Assembly (NCBI RefSeq): GCF_000416965.1
Contig: NZ_ATCL01000017.1
Location: 45,443-109,442 of the forward strand
DNA length: 64,000 nt
Direction: 5' to 3'
DNA from: Exiguobacterium chiriqhucha RW-2
GTDB lineage: Bacteria; Bacillota; Bacilli; Exiguobacteriales; Exiguobacteriaceae
Shown: positions 34,773-42,186 of the stretch, one piece after another
Layout of the letters: every line of letters begins with the position of its first letter
Numbering within the stretch: the stretch's first letter is position 1
Program-made: the position numbers and the translations under genes
The notes under the pieces: generated by a model
Databases searched by the model: none
The model's input: only the letters and a program-made list of their open reading frames with translations
What the model was told of the DNA's origin: nothing

Positions 34773-35201
34773 ATGCACACTGAGGACAACTGTATCTTTT
34801 GTAAAATCGTCAACAACGACATCCCGTCGTATAAGGTATACGAGGATGACGCCGTCGTCGCGTTCCTCGATATCTCTCAAGTCACGAAAGGGCATACGCT
34901 CGTCATTCCGAAACATCATGCCCGTAACATCTATGAATTGCCGACCGATGTGGCCCGTGACGTCTTCCAAGCCGTTCCTGCCGTCGCGAACGCGATTCAG
35001 CGTGAAACAGGTGCCATCGGGATGAACGTGTTGTCTAACGCCGAAGCGATTGCCGGACAGACCGTCTATCACTTCCACATCCACCTCTTGCCGCGCTACG
35101 GCGAGGCGGACGGATTTGGTGCCAAGTGGGAAACGCATCAAGACGCGTACTCATCTGACGACATGCAGGCGATCGCTGCCGGTATCAAAGCAAACCTGTA
35201 A
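34773..35201 (+). CDS. hit: Hit, histidine-triad nucleotide-binding hydrolase
   Basis: 142 residues. The zinc-type Cys pair CIFCKI at the start and the catalytic HFHIHLLPRY (His-phi-His-phi-His) near residue 100 define the Hint branch, which hydrolyses nucleoside phosphoramidates. GGAGG lies 7 bases before the ATG. In B. subtilis hit is divergent from ecsA; here two other genes have come between. Confidence 0.94.
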   Translation: MHTEDNCIFCKIVNNDIPSYKVYEDDAVVAFLDISQVTKGHTLVIPKHHARNIYELPTDVARDVFQAVPAVANAIQRETGAIGMNVLSNAEAIAGQTVYHFHIHLLPRYGEADGFGAKWETHQDAYSSDDMQAIAAGIKANL

Positions 35202-35205
35202 CGAA

Positions 35206-35246
35206 CAAATGGACCGCCGCCTGTTGAGCGACCGGTCCATTTTTTG
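35206..35246 (+). terminator. Terminator after hit
   Basis: AAATGGACCG / CGGTCCATTT with a 16-base loop followed by T6. Confidence 0.8.
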
Positions 35247-35255
35247 TCTTGCGCC

Positions 35256-35591
35256 TCATGACGAGTTGATTGAATCGAGATGGCGTTTCCGCTCTTCCTC
35301 GATTTGGGCACGCTCGACTTGTAATTTAATCGCCTGCTCGTATAACTGTTGCCGCGATTTGACAGATTCCGCTTGTTCGAATTCTTTTCTTAACAAATTT
35401 AGACGGGCGTCTATTTCAATCAGTCGCTTTTCAAGCAAAGTTTGTTTCCGCGTCTGTTCATTATGTTCCGACGCTTCATATCCCGCCTCGAGTGCTTCCA
35501 TTATTGTCTGTGCCCAAGGGTCATCTCCCAGTCGCTTGGCCGCGTTATACAGGTCTAACATGTCATCAACCCAACGCTTTTGCATATTCAC
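35256..35591 (-). CDS. Small coiled-coil protein of unknown function
   Basis: 111 residues, almost entirely helical with heptad-like spacing from about residue 35 to 105 (KQTLLEKRLIEIDARLNLLRKEFEQAE). No membrane segment or Cys. The start is GTG with AGGTG about 7 bases away; an ATG two codons later has poorer spacing. It has a good promoter. Family not recognised. Confidence 0.65.
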   Translation of the reverse strand: MNMQKRWVDDMLDLYNAAKRLGDDPWAQTIMEALEAGYEASEHNEQTRKQTLLEKRLIEIDARLNLLRKEFEQAESVKSRQQLYEQAIKLQVERAQIEEERKRHLDSINSS

Positions 35592-35615
35592 TGGAGGTCA
35601 CCTTCCTTTACCTAC

Positions 35616-35644
35616 AGTTTAAAATAAAATGATTTTTCGGTCAA
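35616..35644 (-). promoter_or_regulatory. Promoter of the coiled-coil protein gene
   Basis: Minus strand TTGACC (35644-35639), 17-base spacer, TAAACT (35621-35616). Confidence 0.6.
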
Positions 35645-35646
35645 AA

Positions 35647-35706
35647 TTGAATGTTCTGAAAAATTTTATTTAAGATATAGGTTTTTAATCTCTCTTTTTT
35701 GGTAAA
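35647..35706 (+). promoter_or_regulatory. Candidate yhaH promoters
   Basis: Two candidates: sigma-A TTGAAT-18-TAAGAT (35647-35676), and a sigma-B-like GTTTTT-14-GGTAAA (35681-35706). Which is used is open. Confidence 0.4.
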
Positions 35707-35759
35707 ATAATATGAAAAGAATGTATTCTAGTATCAGCGTGCTCGAGGAGGGGAATGTA

Positions 35760-36116
35760 TTGTCGAATCACAATCGTCGCGATTGGGTTGCTTTCGGCTT
35801 TGTCGTAGCGTTTCTAGGAGCTGTGACCGTGAAAAAACTCGCCCGTGGAACGGCGAATGACGCGGCGGCCAATCAACACCGAGCGTCTACAATCACTACG
35901 TTGAAAGAACAATTCCAAAAAGTCGCTAAAGATGCGTCGCAAGTTGCGGCGGCAGGTAAGTTACAAGGAAAAGAATTGACAGATCAAGTGAAAGCCGAAG
36001 TCGAACGCTATCAACAAGACATTCAGCCTTCAATCGAGCGGATCCAAGGAAACCTAAACGAGCTTTCGAACGTACAGTCAGATGCGACCGAAGCGAAAGC
36101 GGAAAAGGCCAACTGA
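35760..36116 (+). CDS. yhaH: YhaH, YtxH-domain small membrane protein
   Basis: 118 residues with a TTG start; GAGGAGGGG lies upstream, and this length equals that of B. subtilis YhaH as I recall. One N-terminal helix (about 9-26, [21 protein letters not shown]) is followed by a long charged helical region ([21 protein letters not shown]). YtxH-type proteins are linked to stress. It lies directly before scoC as in B. subtilis. Confidence 0.8.
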   Translation: MSNHNRRDWVAFGFVVAFLGAVTVKKLARGTANDAAANQHRASTITTLKEQFQKVAKDASQVAAAGKLQGKELTDQVKAEVERYQQDIQPSIERIQGNLNELSNVQSDATEAKAEKAN

Positions 36117-36175
36117 CCGGTCTGTCGTCATCGCCCGTCGTTTTAGTCACATTGTATCGGAAAGGATGGATCGAC

Positions 36176-36739
36176 ATGGAACACGAAAAAGAATTCACTG
36201 GCCCTGAGGCCATGCTCTATAGTCATAAAATCATTCAGCTTAGTAAGGCACTGTGGAAGACGGTCGAGAAAGACTGGCAAAATTGGATTAAACCGTTCGA
36301 TTTGAACATAAACGAGCACCATATTTTATGGATCGCTCACGCCCTCGGCGGCGCTTCGATCTCAGAGATCGCCAAATATGGGGTCATGCACGTATCGACG
36401 GCGTTCAACTTCTCGAAGAAGTTAGAAGACCGCGGTTTGCTCACGTTCTCGAAAAAGGAGACGGACAAACGAAATACGTACGTCCAATTGACGCCTGAAG
36501 GTGAAGCGCTCTTGCTCGAGACGATTCATGCGTTCGATCCGGAAGAGAACGGCGTCTTCCGCGCCTCGCTCCCGCTCCAAGAATTGTACGGGAAATTCCC
36601 GGACTTGACGGACATCACCGCAATCGTTCGCCGCTTGTATGGCGACAACTTCATGGACATCTTTGCAGAAACGTCGAAGATGATCACGGAAGAAGCCGGA
36701 CGTCGCCCTGAGGACGACGAGATCAGTAAAGAAGCTTGA
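36176..36739 (+). CDS. scoC: ScoC (Hpr), MarR-family transition-state regulator
   Basis: 187 residues against about 203 in B. subtilis. The winged helix covers about residues 35-110, with [45 protein letters not shown] as the recognition region, followed by the wing [17 protein letters not shown]. ScoC represses extracellular protease and sporulation genes. AAAGGATGG precedes the ATG. The 3' end overlaps convergent yhaI by 17 bases. Confidence 0.9.
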   Translation: MEHEKEFTGPEAMLYSHKIIQLSKALWKTVEKDWQNWIKPFDLNINEHHILWIAHALGGASISEIAKYGVMHVSTAFNFSKKLEDRGLLTFSKKETDKRNTYVQLTPEGEALLLETIHAFDPEENGVFRASLPLQELYGKFPDLTDITAIVRRLYGDNFMDIFAETSKMITEEAGRRPEDDEISKEA

Positions 36740-37070
36740 CCTGCCGATACAGCGGTTCCGTGACGTCTAGCGCCATCCCTTGGCGCACACACGCCGCGAG
36801 AATCGTCTCGGCCTCTAAATGGGGATGAAGCATCCCGACGAAATGAACGAGCAAAGGCTCCACGGACGACAGCCCGTAGCGCATTTGCTCGTTTTGTCGT
36901 TCTCGGATATCATCCAACAACGCGAAAAACGCAACGACTTCTTGCCGTGTCAGATTTGCCTTGAGCACCTCATGTTCAAAGGGCCGCTCCGACCAATCGA
37001 CCGCCCCGAGCAACAGTTCCATTTGAAACGATAATTGATTGATTTTCTCTTCTAACGACACGTTCTCCAC
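36723..37070 (-). CDS. yhaI: YhaI-like DUF1878 protein
   Basis: 115 residues, helical and soluble. [32 protein letters not shown] and [19 protein letters not shown] match the DUF1878 family. It lies between scoC and prsA as in B. subtilis. Convergent overlap with scoC means the two mRNAs are complementary at their 3' ends. Function unknown. Confidence 0.8.
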   Translation of the reverse strand: MENVSLEEKINQLSFQMELLLGAVDWSERPFEHEVLKANLTRQEVVAFFALLDDIRERQNEQMRYGLSSVEPLLVHFVGMLHPHLEAETILAACVRQGMALDVTEPLYRQVKLLY

Positions 37071-37145
37071 CCCATCATTTCACATTCTCTTTCATCATTA
37101 TACGACACGTTTCTGTGCTATGATACTACACAGGCAAGAGAACAG

Positions 37146-37174
37146 CTGTTATCATTAACAAAATGTGTTATAGT
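37146..37174 (+). promoter_or_regulatory. prsA promoter candidate
   Basis: CTGTTA (37146-37151), 17-base spacer, TATAGT (37169-37174), 39 bases before the prsA start. Confidence 0.45.
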
Positions 37175-37212
37175 CGGATTTAGAAACTTATAGATTTATA
37201 GGGGTGGAATAT

Positions 37213-38214
37213 ATGTCAAACGGAATGACGAATGAACCGAACAAACAGAATAAGAAGTTTTCAACAGGCGCCCTCGTCGGCGCATCAGCGATTGCACTTC
37301 TCATCGGTGTCGGCGGCACGTACGCGGCGACAAGCGGCGGGTCTTCTGACAACTCTACAGTTGTTTCATTTGAAGGCGGCGAAGTGACGCGCGGCGAAAT
37401 CGCCGACATGAGCTACGACCGCATGGTCCCACAACTTGCGTTCCAAGAAACGATGAACGAATTGCTTGAAAAAGAGTACGGCGATAAAGTCGAGCAAGAA
37501 AAAGTCGACGAAGAGTTCAGCAAGACCGAAGAACAGTTCAACTCGAAAGAAGAGTTTGAGCAAGCGATTCAACAAGCCGGCATGACGAACACGGACGAGT
37601 TCAAAGAAGCGCTCCGCGGTCAAATGCTCGTCGATGCTGCGAAATCAGAACTCGTTGAAGTCACAGACGAAGATATCGAAGCACAGTTCGCGAAAGAAAA
37701 CGTCGAAGTCAAGGCGAGCCATATCCTTGTCGAGACAGAAGAAGAAGCCCAAGCGATTATTAAAGAATTGAACGACGGTGGCGACTTCGCTGACATCGCG
37801 AAAGAAAAATCGACAGACACAGGTTCTGGTGAAAAAGGTGGCGACCTCGGTTACTTCTCAGCCGGCGCCATGGTCCCTGAATTTGAAGAGTACGCGTTCC
37901 AAGAAGACGTCGTTGGCAAAGTTTCTGACCCGGTTCAGTCACAGTTCGGCTTCCACGTCATCAAAGTCATGGACCGTAAAGAAAAAGACCTTAAACTCGA
38001 AGACGAGAAAGATCGCATCCGTGAAGCATTGGCGACTGAAAAAGCCGCTTCTGTCGACGCGAATAAGATCTATGCTGAGTTGATCGAGAAATATAACGTC
38101 GATGTGAAAGATGCGAAAGCATCGACACAGTTCGATGCTGTGAAAGACGCTCTTAAAGCGGAAGAAGAAGGTACAGAAGAAGCTCCAGCCGAGGAATCGA
38201 CAGAGCAGCAATAA
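37213..38214 (+). CDS. prsA: PrsA-type parvulin foldase without a lipobox
   Basis: 333 residues. The parvulin PPIase domain runs from about KASHILVETEEEA to GFHVIKVMDRKE (about residues 155-255), flanked by the helical chaperone domain, and the C-terminal tail is very acidic. PrsA folds exported proteins outside the membrane. Normal PrsA is a lipoprotein; this protein has no cysteine at all. Instead a 15-residue polar N-terminus is followed by a hydrophobic helix (about 17-38) ending GGTYAATSGG, so it is either a signal anchor or cleaved near TYAA. Start chosen with AGGGG 8 bases upstream; a GTG three codons earlier is in frame. Confidence 0.9.
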   Translation: MSNGMTNEPNKQNKKFSTGALVGASAIALLIGVGGTYAATSGGSSDNSTVVSFEGGEVTRGEIADMSYDRMVPQLAFQETMNELLEKEYGDKVEQEKVDEEFSKTEEQFNSKEEFEQAIQQAGMTNTDEFKEALRGQMLVDAAKSELVEVTDEDIEAQFAKENVEVKASHILVETEEEAQAIIKELNDGGDFADIAKEKSTDTGSGEKGGDLGYFSAGAMVPEFEEYAFQEDVVGKVSDPVQSQFGFHVIKVMDRKEKDLKLEDEKDRIREALATEKAASVDANKIYAELIEKYNVDVKDAKASTQFDAVKDALKAEEEGTEEAPAEESTEQQ

Positions 38215-38216
38215 AC

Positions 38217-38246
38217 AAAAGACGTCCCGCGGGACGTCTTTTTATA
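38217..38246. terminator. Bidirectional terminator between prsA and yhaM
   Basis: AAAGACGTCCC / GGGACGTCTTT with A and T runs on both sides. Confidence 0.9.
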
Positions 38247-38251
38247 TGCCT

Positions 38252-39181
38252 TCATAACTTTGGTTTATAGAACGCCCGGTTATCGAGCGCCATGACCCGT
38301 TCTGTGAACGTACCAGGTTCGACCCCTTCGAACGCCTTATCGAACATGTTCATCCGGGCGTCGATGTTGTCGATGAAGAAGAGCATCTCGGCTTCAGGGA
38401 GCTGCGGCGCGTTCGCCGATCCCCATTCCGGTTTCCCGTGATGGCTGAGGACGAGGTGTTGGAGCAACGTCACGACTTCACGGTCGGTGCCGAGCTCTCG
38501 GGCCACGACTTCGATTTCAGATGCCATGAGCGACAAGTGACCGAGCAGCTTGCCTTCGAGCGTATACTCCGGTGTGATCGCGTCCGATAACTCGATCACT
38601 TTCGCCAAGTCGTGGAGCACGACGCCCGAGACGAGCAAGTCCCGATTCAATTGCGGATAGAGGTCGCACATCGTGTCAGCCAGCTTCAGCATCGACAGGA
38701 CGTGGAAGGCGAGTCCCGAATAGACCGCATGGTGATGGCGCACCGCTGCCGGATACGTGAAGTACGCTTCCTCGTTCCGGTCGACGAGCGCCGTCACGAG
38801 TTGTTTCATCCCTACGTGCTCCATCGCCTCGATATAGCCGCGAATCCCCGTCTCGAGTTCTGACTTCGGCACTGGGGCCGAGCGCACGTATGGCGCGATG
38901 TCCGTCTCACCTTCGATGATGGAGATTTGTTTCAACTTCAACTGGGTCCGGCCACGGTAGTCCATCACTTCCCCGGAAGCATGGACAATCTTTTTCGTCG
39001 CATATTTTTCCGTATCGGCACTGTCCCATACTTTCGTCTCAATCTCCCCGCTCTCGTCGCATAGGATGAGCGTCAAATATGGTTTGCCGTTTCCGGCGAG
39101 TCCTCGATACGATTGTTTAATCATCACATATTGGTTCAACGTGTCGCCCACTTTGAGCTGACCGATTTTAGTAGTCGTCAA
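38252..39181 (-). CDS. yhaM: YhaM (Cbf1) 3'-5' exoribonuclease
   Basis: 309 residues. N-terminal OB-fold (about 5-90; LTLILCDESGEIETKVWD) and a central HD domain with HHHAVYSGLAFH and VVLHDLAK metal ligands, then LSHHGKPEWGSANAP and the family ending NRAFYKP. It trims RNA and DNA 3' ends. The start is a TTG with AGAGG 8 bases away; a GTG three codons earlier overlaps the ribosome site itself. yhaM is next to prsA in B. subtilis also. Confidence 0.92.
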   Translation of the reverse strand: MTTTKIGQLKVGDTLNQYVMIKQSYRGLAGNGKPYLTLILCDESGEIETKVWDSADTEKYATKKIVHASGEVMDYRGRTQLKLKQISIIEGETDIAPYVRSAPVPKSELETGIRGYIEAMEHVGMKQLVTALVDRNEEAYFTYPAAVRHHHAVYSGLAFHVLSMLKLADTMCDLYPQLNRDLLVSGVVLHDLAKVIELSDAITPEYTLEGKLLGHLSLMASEIEVVARELGTDREVVTLLQHLVLSHHGKPEWGSANAPQLPEAEMLFFIDNIDARMNMFDKAFEGVEPGTFTERVMALDNRAFYKPKL

Positions 39182-39296
39182 AAAAAGCACCTCTCTTCTT
39201 GTCAGTACCTACATCTTAACGAAAGTTCAGGTCAGATGCCAACTTTCTAAGAAAAGCGGGAATACTTGAGAGAGAAGCATATTGGGGGAATGGAAG

Positions 39297-40208
39297 ATGA
39301 ATTGGAATTGGTATACACGACCAGAAGAAATCGTACATGTCGACAATCACTATGAGGAAGCGTACACGTATTGGCTCGAACAATTGACGACGGCGAAAGT
39401 GACAAAAATCATCGTCGAACGCGATTATATGTACGGATCGCTCACGCTCGATTATGAACAGTTGGAACGCGAACCACAAAAAATCGGGCACTATTTCGTG
39501 ACCCGAGATTTCCTGTGGACAATCGGGTTTGATGAGCTGTATTGCGAGACGGTGGCCGCGAAGCAGTATGACTCGCCAATCGAGGCGTTCTATGACCTGC
39601 TCTCTGAAAAAATGGACTATTATTTTCATGGCATCGATGAGTATGAAGAACGCTTGATGATGACCCAGCGCGAGATGAGCGGCCAAGTCCCGCCTGAATT
39701 TATGAATGAGATTTTCGGACTCCGCAACGAGATTGAACGATGGTCCGACACCGTCGTTCCATATCGTGAACTGCTTATGGCCGGACGTGAGGCGTTCCTC
39801 GATGTCGACTTAGATGAATTGAACGCCTATCGCCTTGCCACGTATCGGGTCGACCGGCTCTTGACGCTGATTGAACATTACCAAGAGGATGTCATCGCGT
39901 TAACCGACCTCGCCTCGACGCTGTCGAACTTTCGCGGCAACGAGATTATGAAGGCGTTGACCGTCTTCACGGCTTTGACGACACCAGTCGTCGCCTTCGG
40001 TGCCATCTGGGGAATGAACTTCAAAGCGATGCCTGAACTGAAATGGCCGCTCGGTTACCTGTTCGCCTGGGTGATGATTATGCTCTTCACAGGCTTGGTC
40101 TATGCGTGGTTGAAACGGAAGAATTGGATCGGTTCGCTCTTACAGTTCCCGAATCAAGTCCACAATCAAAAACGTCTAGAAAAACAACGGAAAAAGAGAA
40201 AACAGTAA
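39297..40208 (+). CDS. corA: CorA-family divalent metal transporter
   Basis: 303 residues: a large cytoplasmic N-terminal domain, a long stalk helix, and two C-terminal transmembrane helices. The pore signature GMN is present (AIWGMNFKAMPEL, near residue 245) and the tail is strongly basic (KQRKKRKQ). Transports Mg2+ or related ions. GGGGG lies 8 bases before the ATG. It is divergent from yhaM and closely followed by dinB. Confidence 0.87.
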   Translation: MNWNWYTRPEEIVHVDNHYEEAYTYWLEQLTTAKVTKIIVERDYMYGSLTLDYEQLEREPQKIGHYFVTRDFLWTIGFDELYCETVAAKQYDSPIEAFYDLLSEKMDYYFHGIDEYEERLMMTQREMSGQVPPEFMNEIFGLRNEIERWSDTVVPYRELLMAGREAFLDVDLDELNAYRLATYRVDRLLTLIEHYQEDVIALTDLASTLSNFRGNEIMKALTVFTALTTPVVAFGAIWGMNFKAMPELKWPLGYLFAWVMIMLFTGLVYAWLKRKNWIGSLLQFPNQVHNQKRLEKQRKKRKQ

Positions 40209-40213
40209 AAAAA

Positions 40214-40234
40214 CGAACAAAAGTTCGGTATACT
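40214..40234 (+). promoter_or_regulatory. LexA/DinR box and -10 of dinB
   Basis: CGAACAAAAGTTCG (40214-40227) is a perfect CGAAC-N4-GTTCG SOS box. TATACT (40229-40234) follows at once, so LexA would occlude the promoter. Confidence 0.88.
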
Positions 40235-40267
40235 GAAAGGAGCAGCTGCCATAGAAAGGTGATGTAC

Positions 40268-41356
40268 ATGGAACGATTGATTATCCACGTTGATATGGAC
40301 GCGTTTTACGCTTCGGTCGAACAGCGGGACCGTCCTGATTTACGTGATAAGCCTGTCATCGTCGGTGGCGCCCCCCACAGCCGTGGTGTGGTCGCCACCT
40401 GTTCGTATGAGGCGAGAAAATACGGGGTGCACAGCGCCATGTCGTCACGGCGTGCGTTTGCGCTCTGTCCTCAGGCGACGTTCGTCAAACCGCGCTTTCA
40501 CGTTTATCGGCACGTCAGCCAACAAGTGATGGCGATTTTCAAGTCTATCACGCCGCTCGTCGAACCGCTCTCGCTCGACGAGGCCTATTTGGATGTGACC
40601 GAGAACACACTCATGAGCACGTCCGGCCCTTATATCGCGCGCTATATCCTCGGGGAAATCAAACGCCGGACGGGACTGACGGCCTCGGCCGGAGTCGCCC
40701 CGTCGAAGTTCGTGGCCAAGATCGCCTCAGGATTCAACAAACCGAACGGACTGACGGTCGTCGAAGCAGCCGATGTCGAGTCGTTCCTCGCCCCGCTCCC
40801 GATCACGACGATGCACGGGGTCGGCAAAGTGACGGCCCAAACGCTGTTCAAGCACGGCTACCATACGATTGCCGATTTACAGCGTGCGCAACCTGAACAA
40901 CTGAAGGCCATTTTCGGATTCGACCGCGGGAGCCAACTATATGAACTCGCGTCCGGTCGTGATAACCGTCCCGTCGTCCCGACGCGGGAACGAAAATCGA
41001 TTGGCTCCGAGACGACGTTCGCGTTCGACCTCGATGACCCGGAAGAAGTGTATGAACGGGTCGTCCCGGAAATCGAAGACGTGCTCCATCAACTCGACCG
41101 ACGCGAACTCAGTTGCCAGACGGTGACGATTAAAATCAAGACGAGCGAGTTCCAGGCCCGGAGCCACCAAATCAAACTGAACCATCCGACGCACGACCAC
41201 GACGAGATTAAACGGCTCGCCCGCCGCCTGTTCGACGAGATGGCGATCACTGAACCGGTCCGCTTGATCGGGATGACGGTGTCCGATTTGATCCCCCGTA
41301 CTGAGACGGCGCGTCAGCTCACGTTCGAGGAGCTGACGAAACCTTCGCTTGAATAA
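40268..41356 (+). CDS. dinB: DNA polymerase IV (DinB)
   Basis: 362 residues, Y-family translesion polymerase. HVDMDAFYASVEQR carries the first catalytic Asp (Asp9), and PLSLDEAYLDVT the Asp-Glu pair near residue 105. SAGVAPSKFVAKIASGFNKPNG and the HhH motif MHGVGKVTAQTL follow, then the little-finger domain. The C-terminal sequence QLTFEELTKPSLE could hold a beta-clamp contact (QLTFE). AAAGG lies 8 bases before the chosen ATG. An SOS box controls it directly. Confidence 0.94.
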   Translation: MERLIIHVDMDAFYASVEQRDRPDLRDKPVIVGGAPHSRGVVATCSYEARKYGVHSAMSSRRAFALCPQATFVKPRFHVYRHVSQQVMAIFKSITPLVEPLSLDEAYLDVTENTLMSTSGPYIARYILGEIKRRTGLTASAGVAPSKFVAKIASGFNKPNGLTVVEAADVESFLAPLPITTMHGVGKVTAQTLFKHGYHTIADLQRAQPEQLKAIFGFDRGSQLYELASGRDNRPVVPTRERKSIGSETTFAFDLDDPEEVYERVVPEIEDVLHQLDRRELSCQTVTIKIKTSEFQARSHQIKLNHPTHDHDEIKRLARRLFDEMAITEPVRLIGMTVSDLIPRTETARQLTFEELTKPSLE

Positions 41357-41377
41357 TGAATGGTCATTCAGTACAAT
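41349..41377 (+). promoter_or_regulatory. Promoter of the YhzD-like gene with palindromic operator
   Basis: TTGAAT (41349-41354), 17-base spacer, TACAAT (41372-41377). The perfect palindrome-like TGAATGGTCATTCA (41357-41370, GT centre) fills the spacer. It overlaps the dinB stop. Confidence 0.6.
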
Positions 41378-41399
41378 GGAAGCAAAGGGGGGCGAACGG

Positions 41400-41618
41400 A
41401 TGGAACAGTATACGATCACAGCGTTCGAGAACGACGGCACGGTCGTCTTGAACGATTCATTTACTGCGGCAAGCGATGACGAGGCGAAAACGAAAGGGCT
41501 CACGTTGCTTGAGGAAGCCGGGCACCTCCATAAAGGGGCCCGCATCGCACGTCGCGGCCAACTGATCTACTTCGAGCGCTGTAAACTGCCAGGAAAACTG
41601 AAAGGCACGGCCTCATAA
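41400..41618 (+). CDS. Small YhzD-like protein
   Basis: 72 residues. YTITAFENDGTVVLNDSFTAASDDEAKTKGLTLLEEAG resembles the YhzD-like family (short alpha/beta proteins of unknown function), with ARRGQLIYFERCKLPGK at the end. GGGGGG precedes the ATG. It has its own promoter and terminator. The family call is from memory and moderate. Confidence 0.6.
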   Translation: MEQYTITAFENDGTVVLNDSFTAASDDEAKTKGLTLLEEAGHLHKGARIARRGQLIYFERCKLPGKLKGTAS

Positions 41619-41620
41619 CA

Positions 41621-41656
41621 GAAGCGCCTCGGGAATCCCGAGGCGCTTGTTCATTC
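41621..41656. terminator. Bidirectional terminator between the YhzD-like gene and the lipoprotein gene
   Basis: AAGCGCCTCGGGA / TCCCGAGGCGCTT hairpin with a weak T run. Confidence 0.75.
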
Positions 41657-42124
41657 ACTATATTTGGCTTCCCACTCGCTGCGCCACTCCATGTAATCGG
41701 GATGCAGCTCTTCCGCCGTCTTGCCGTCTAGCGAGTACGCACTGCCGACGAGCGGCTCGGCCGAATCCGGGAACGACGTCCCGCCGATGATTTCACCGTC
41801 CACCATCATCACAAAGACGTTCGCCTGACCAAGTGGATGGTTGCGGACAATAAAATGCTCTTGCCGAATATCGCGTCCGATATAGGCATCCGGAGGCGTC
41901 GTCTGCACCTCCCACGTACTGCGCGTCGGCAACTCAAGCAAATCCGCCTTCTCAAAGCTTAACGTTCGATCCCCTTCATAAGAGACGACGTCATAGCCTT
42001 GCTCCTCTAAGTACGCCTTGGCCACTTTGGCATCCGCCTCGAGCGTCGGTGCCGGCTGTTCGCTCTCATTCGAGCAGGCTGCAAGCAGCAGGGCACATAC
42101 AATGATTCCGATTCGTTTCCACAT
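41651..42124 (-). CDS. Lipoprotein of unknown function
   Basis: 157 residues. Signal peptide with lipobox LLLAAC; the lipidated Cys is residue 17. The mature part starts with a short acidic linker, then VAKAYLEEQGYDVVSYEGD, ending in a Trp-rich helix DYMEWRSEWEAKYSE. No enzyme motif. It lies 62 bases after the SLC13 gene on the same strand with no terminator between them, so they may be cotranscribed. GGTGGAG precedes the ATG. Confidence 0.75.
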   Translation of the reverse strand: MWKRIGIIVCALLLAACSNESEQPAPTLEADAKVAKAYLEEQGYDVVSYEGDRTLSFEKADLLELPTRSTWEVQTTPPDAYIGRDIRQEHFIVRNHPLGQANVFVMMVDGEIIGGTSFPDSAEPLVGSAYSLDGKTAEELHPDYMEWRSEWEAKYSE

Positions 42125-42186
42125 CGTTTCTCCACCTCATTATTTAGCATTTTTTTACATATTAGGCAGATAAATCAACATGTCCT

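Noticed and set aside
40043..40267. N-terminal extension of dinB into corA
   Set aside because: The longer frame overlaps corA and crosses the SOS box and the -10. The inner ATG has a proper ribosome site.
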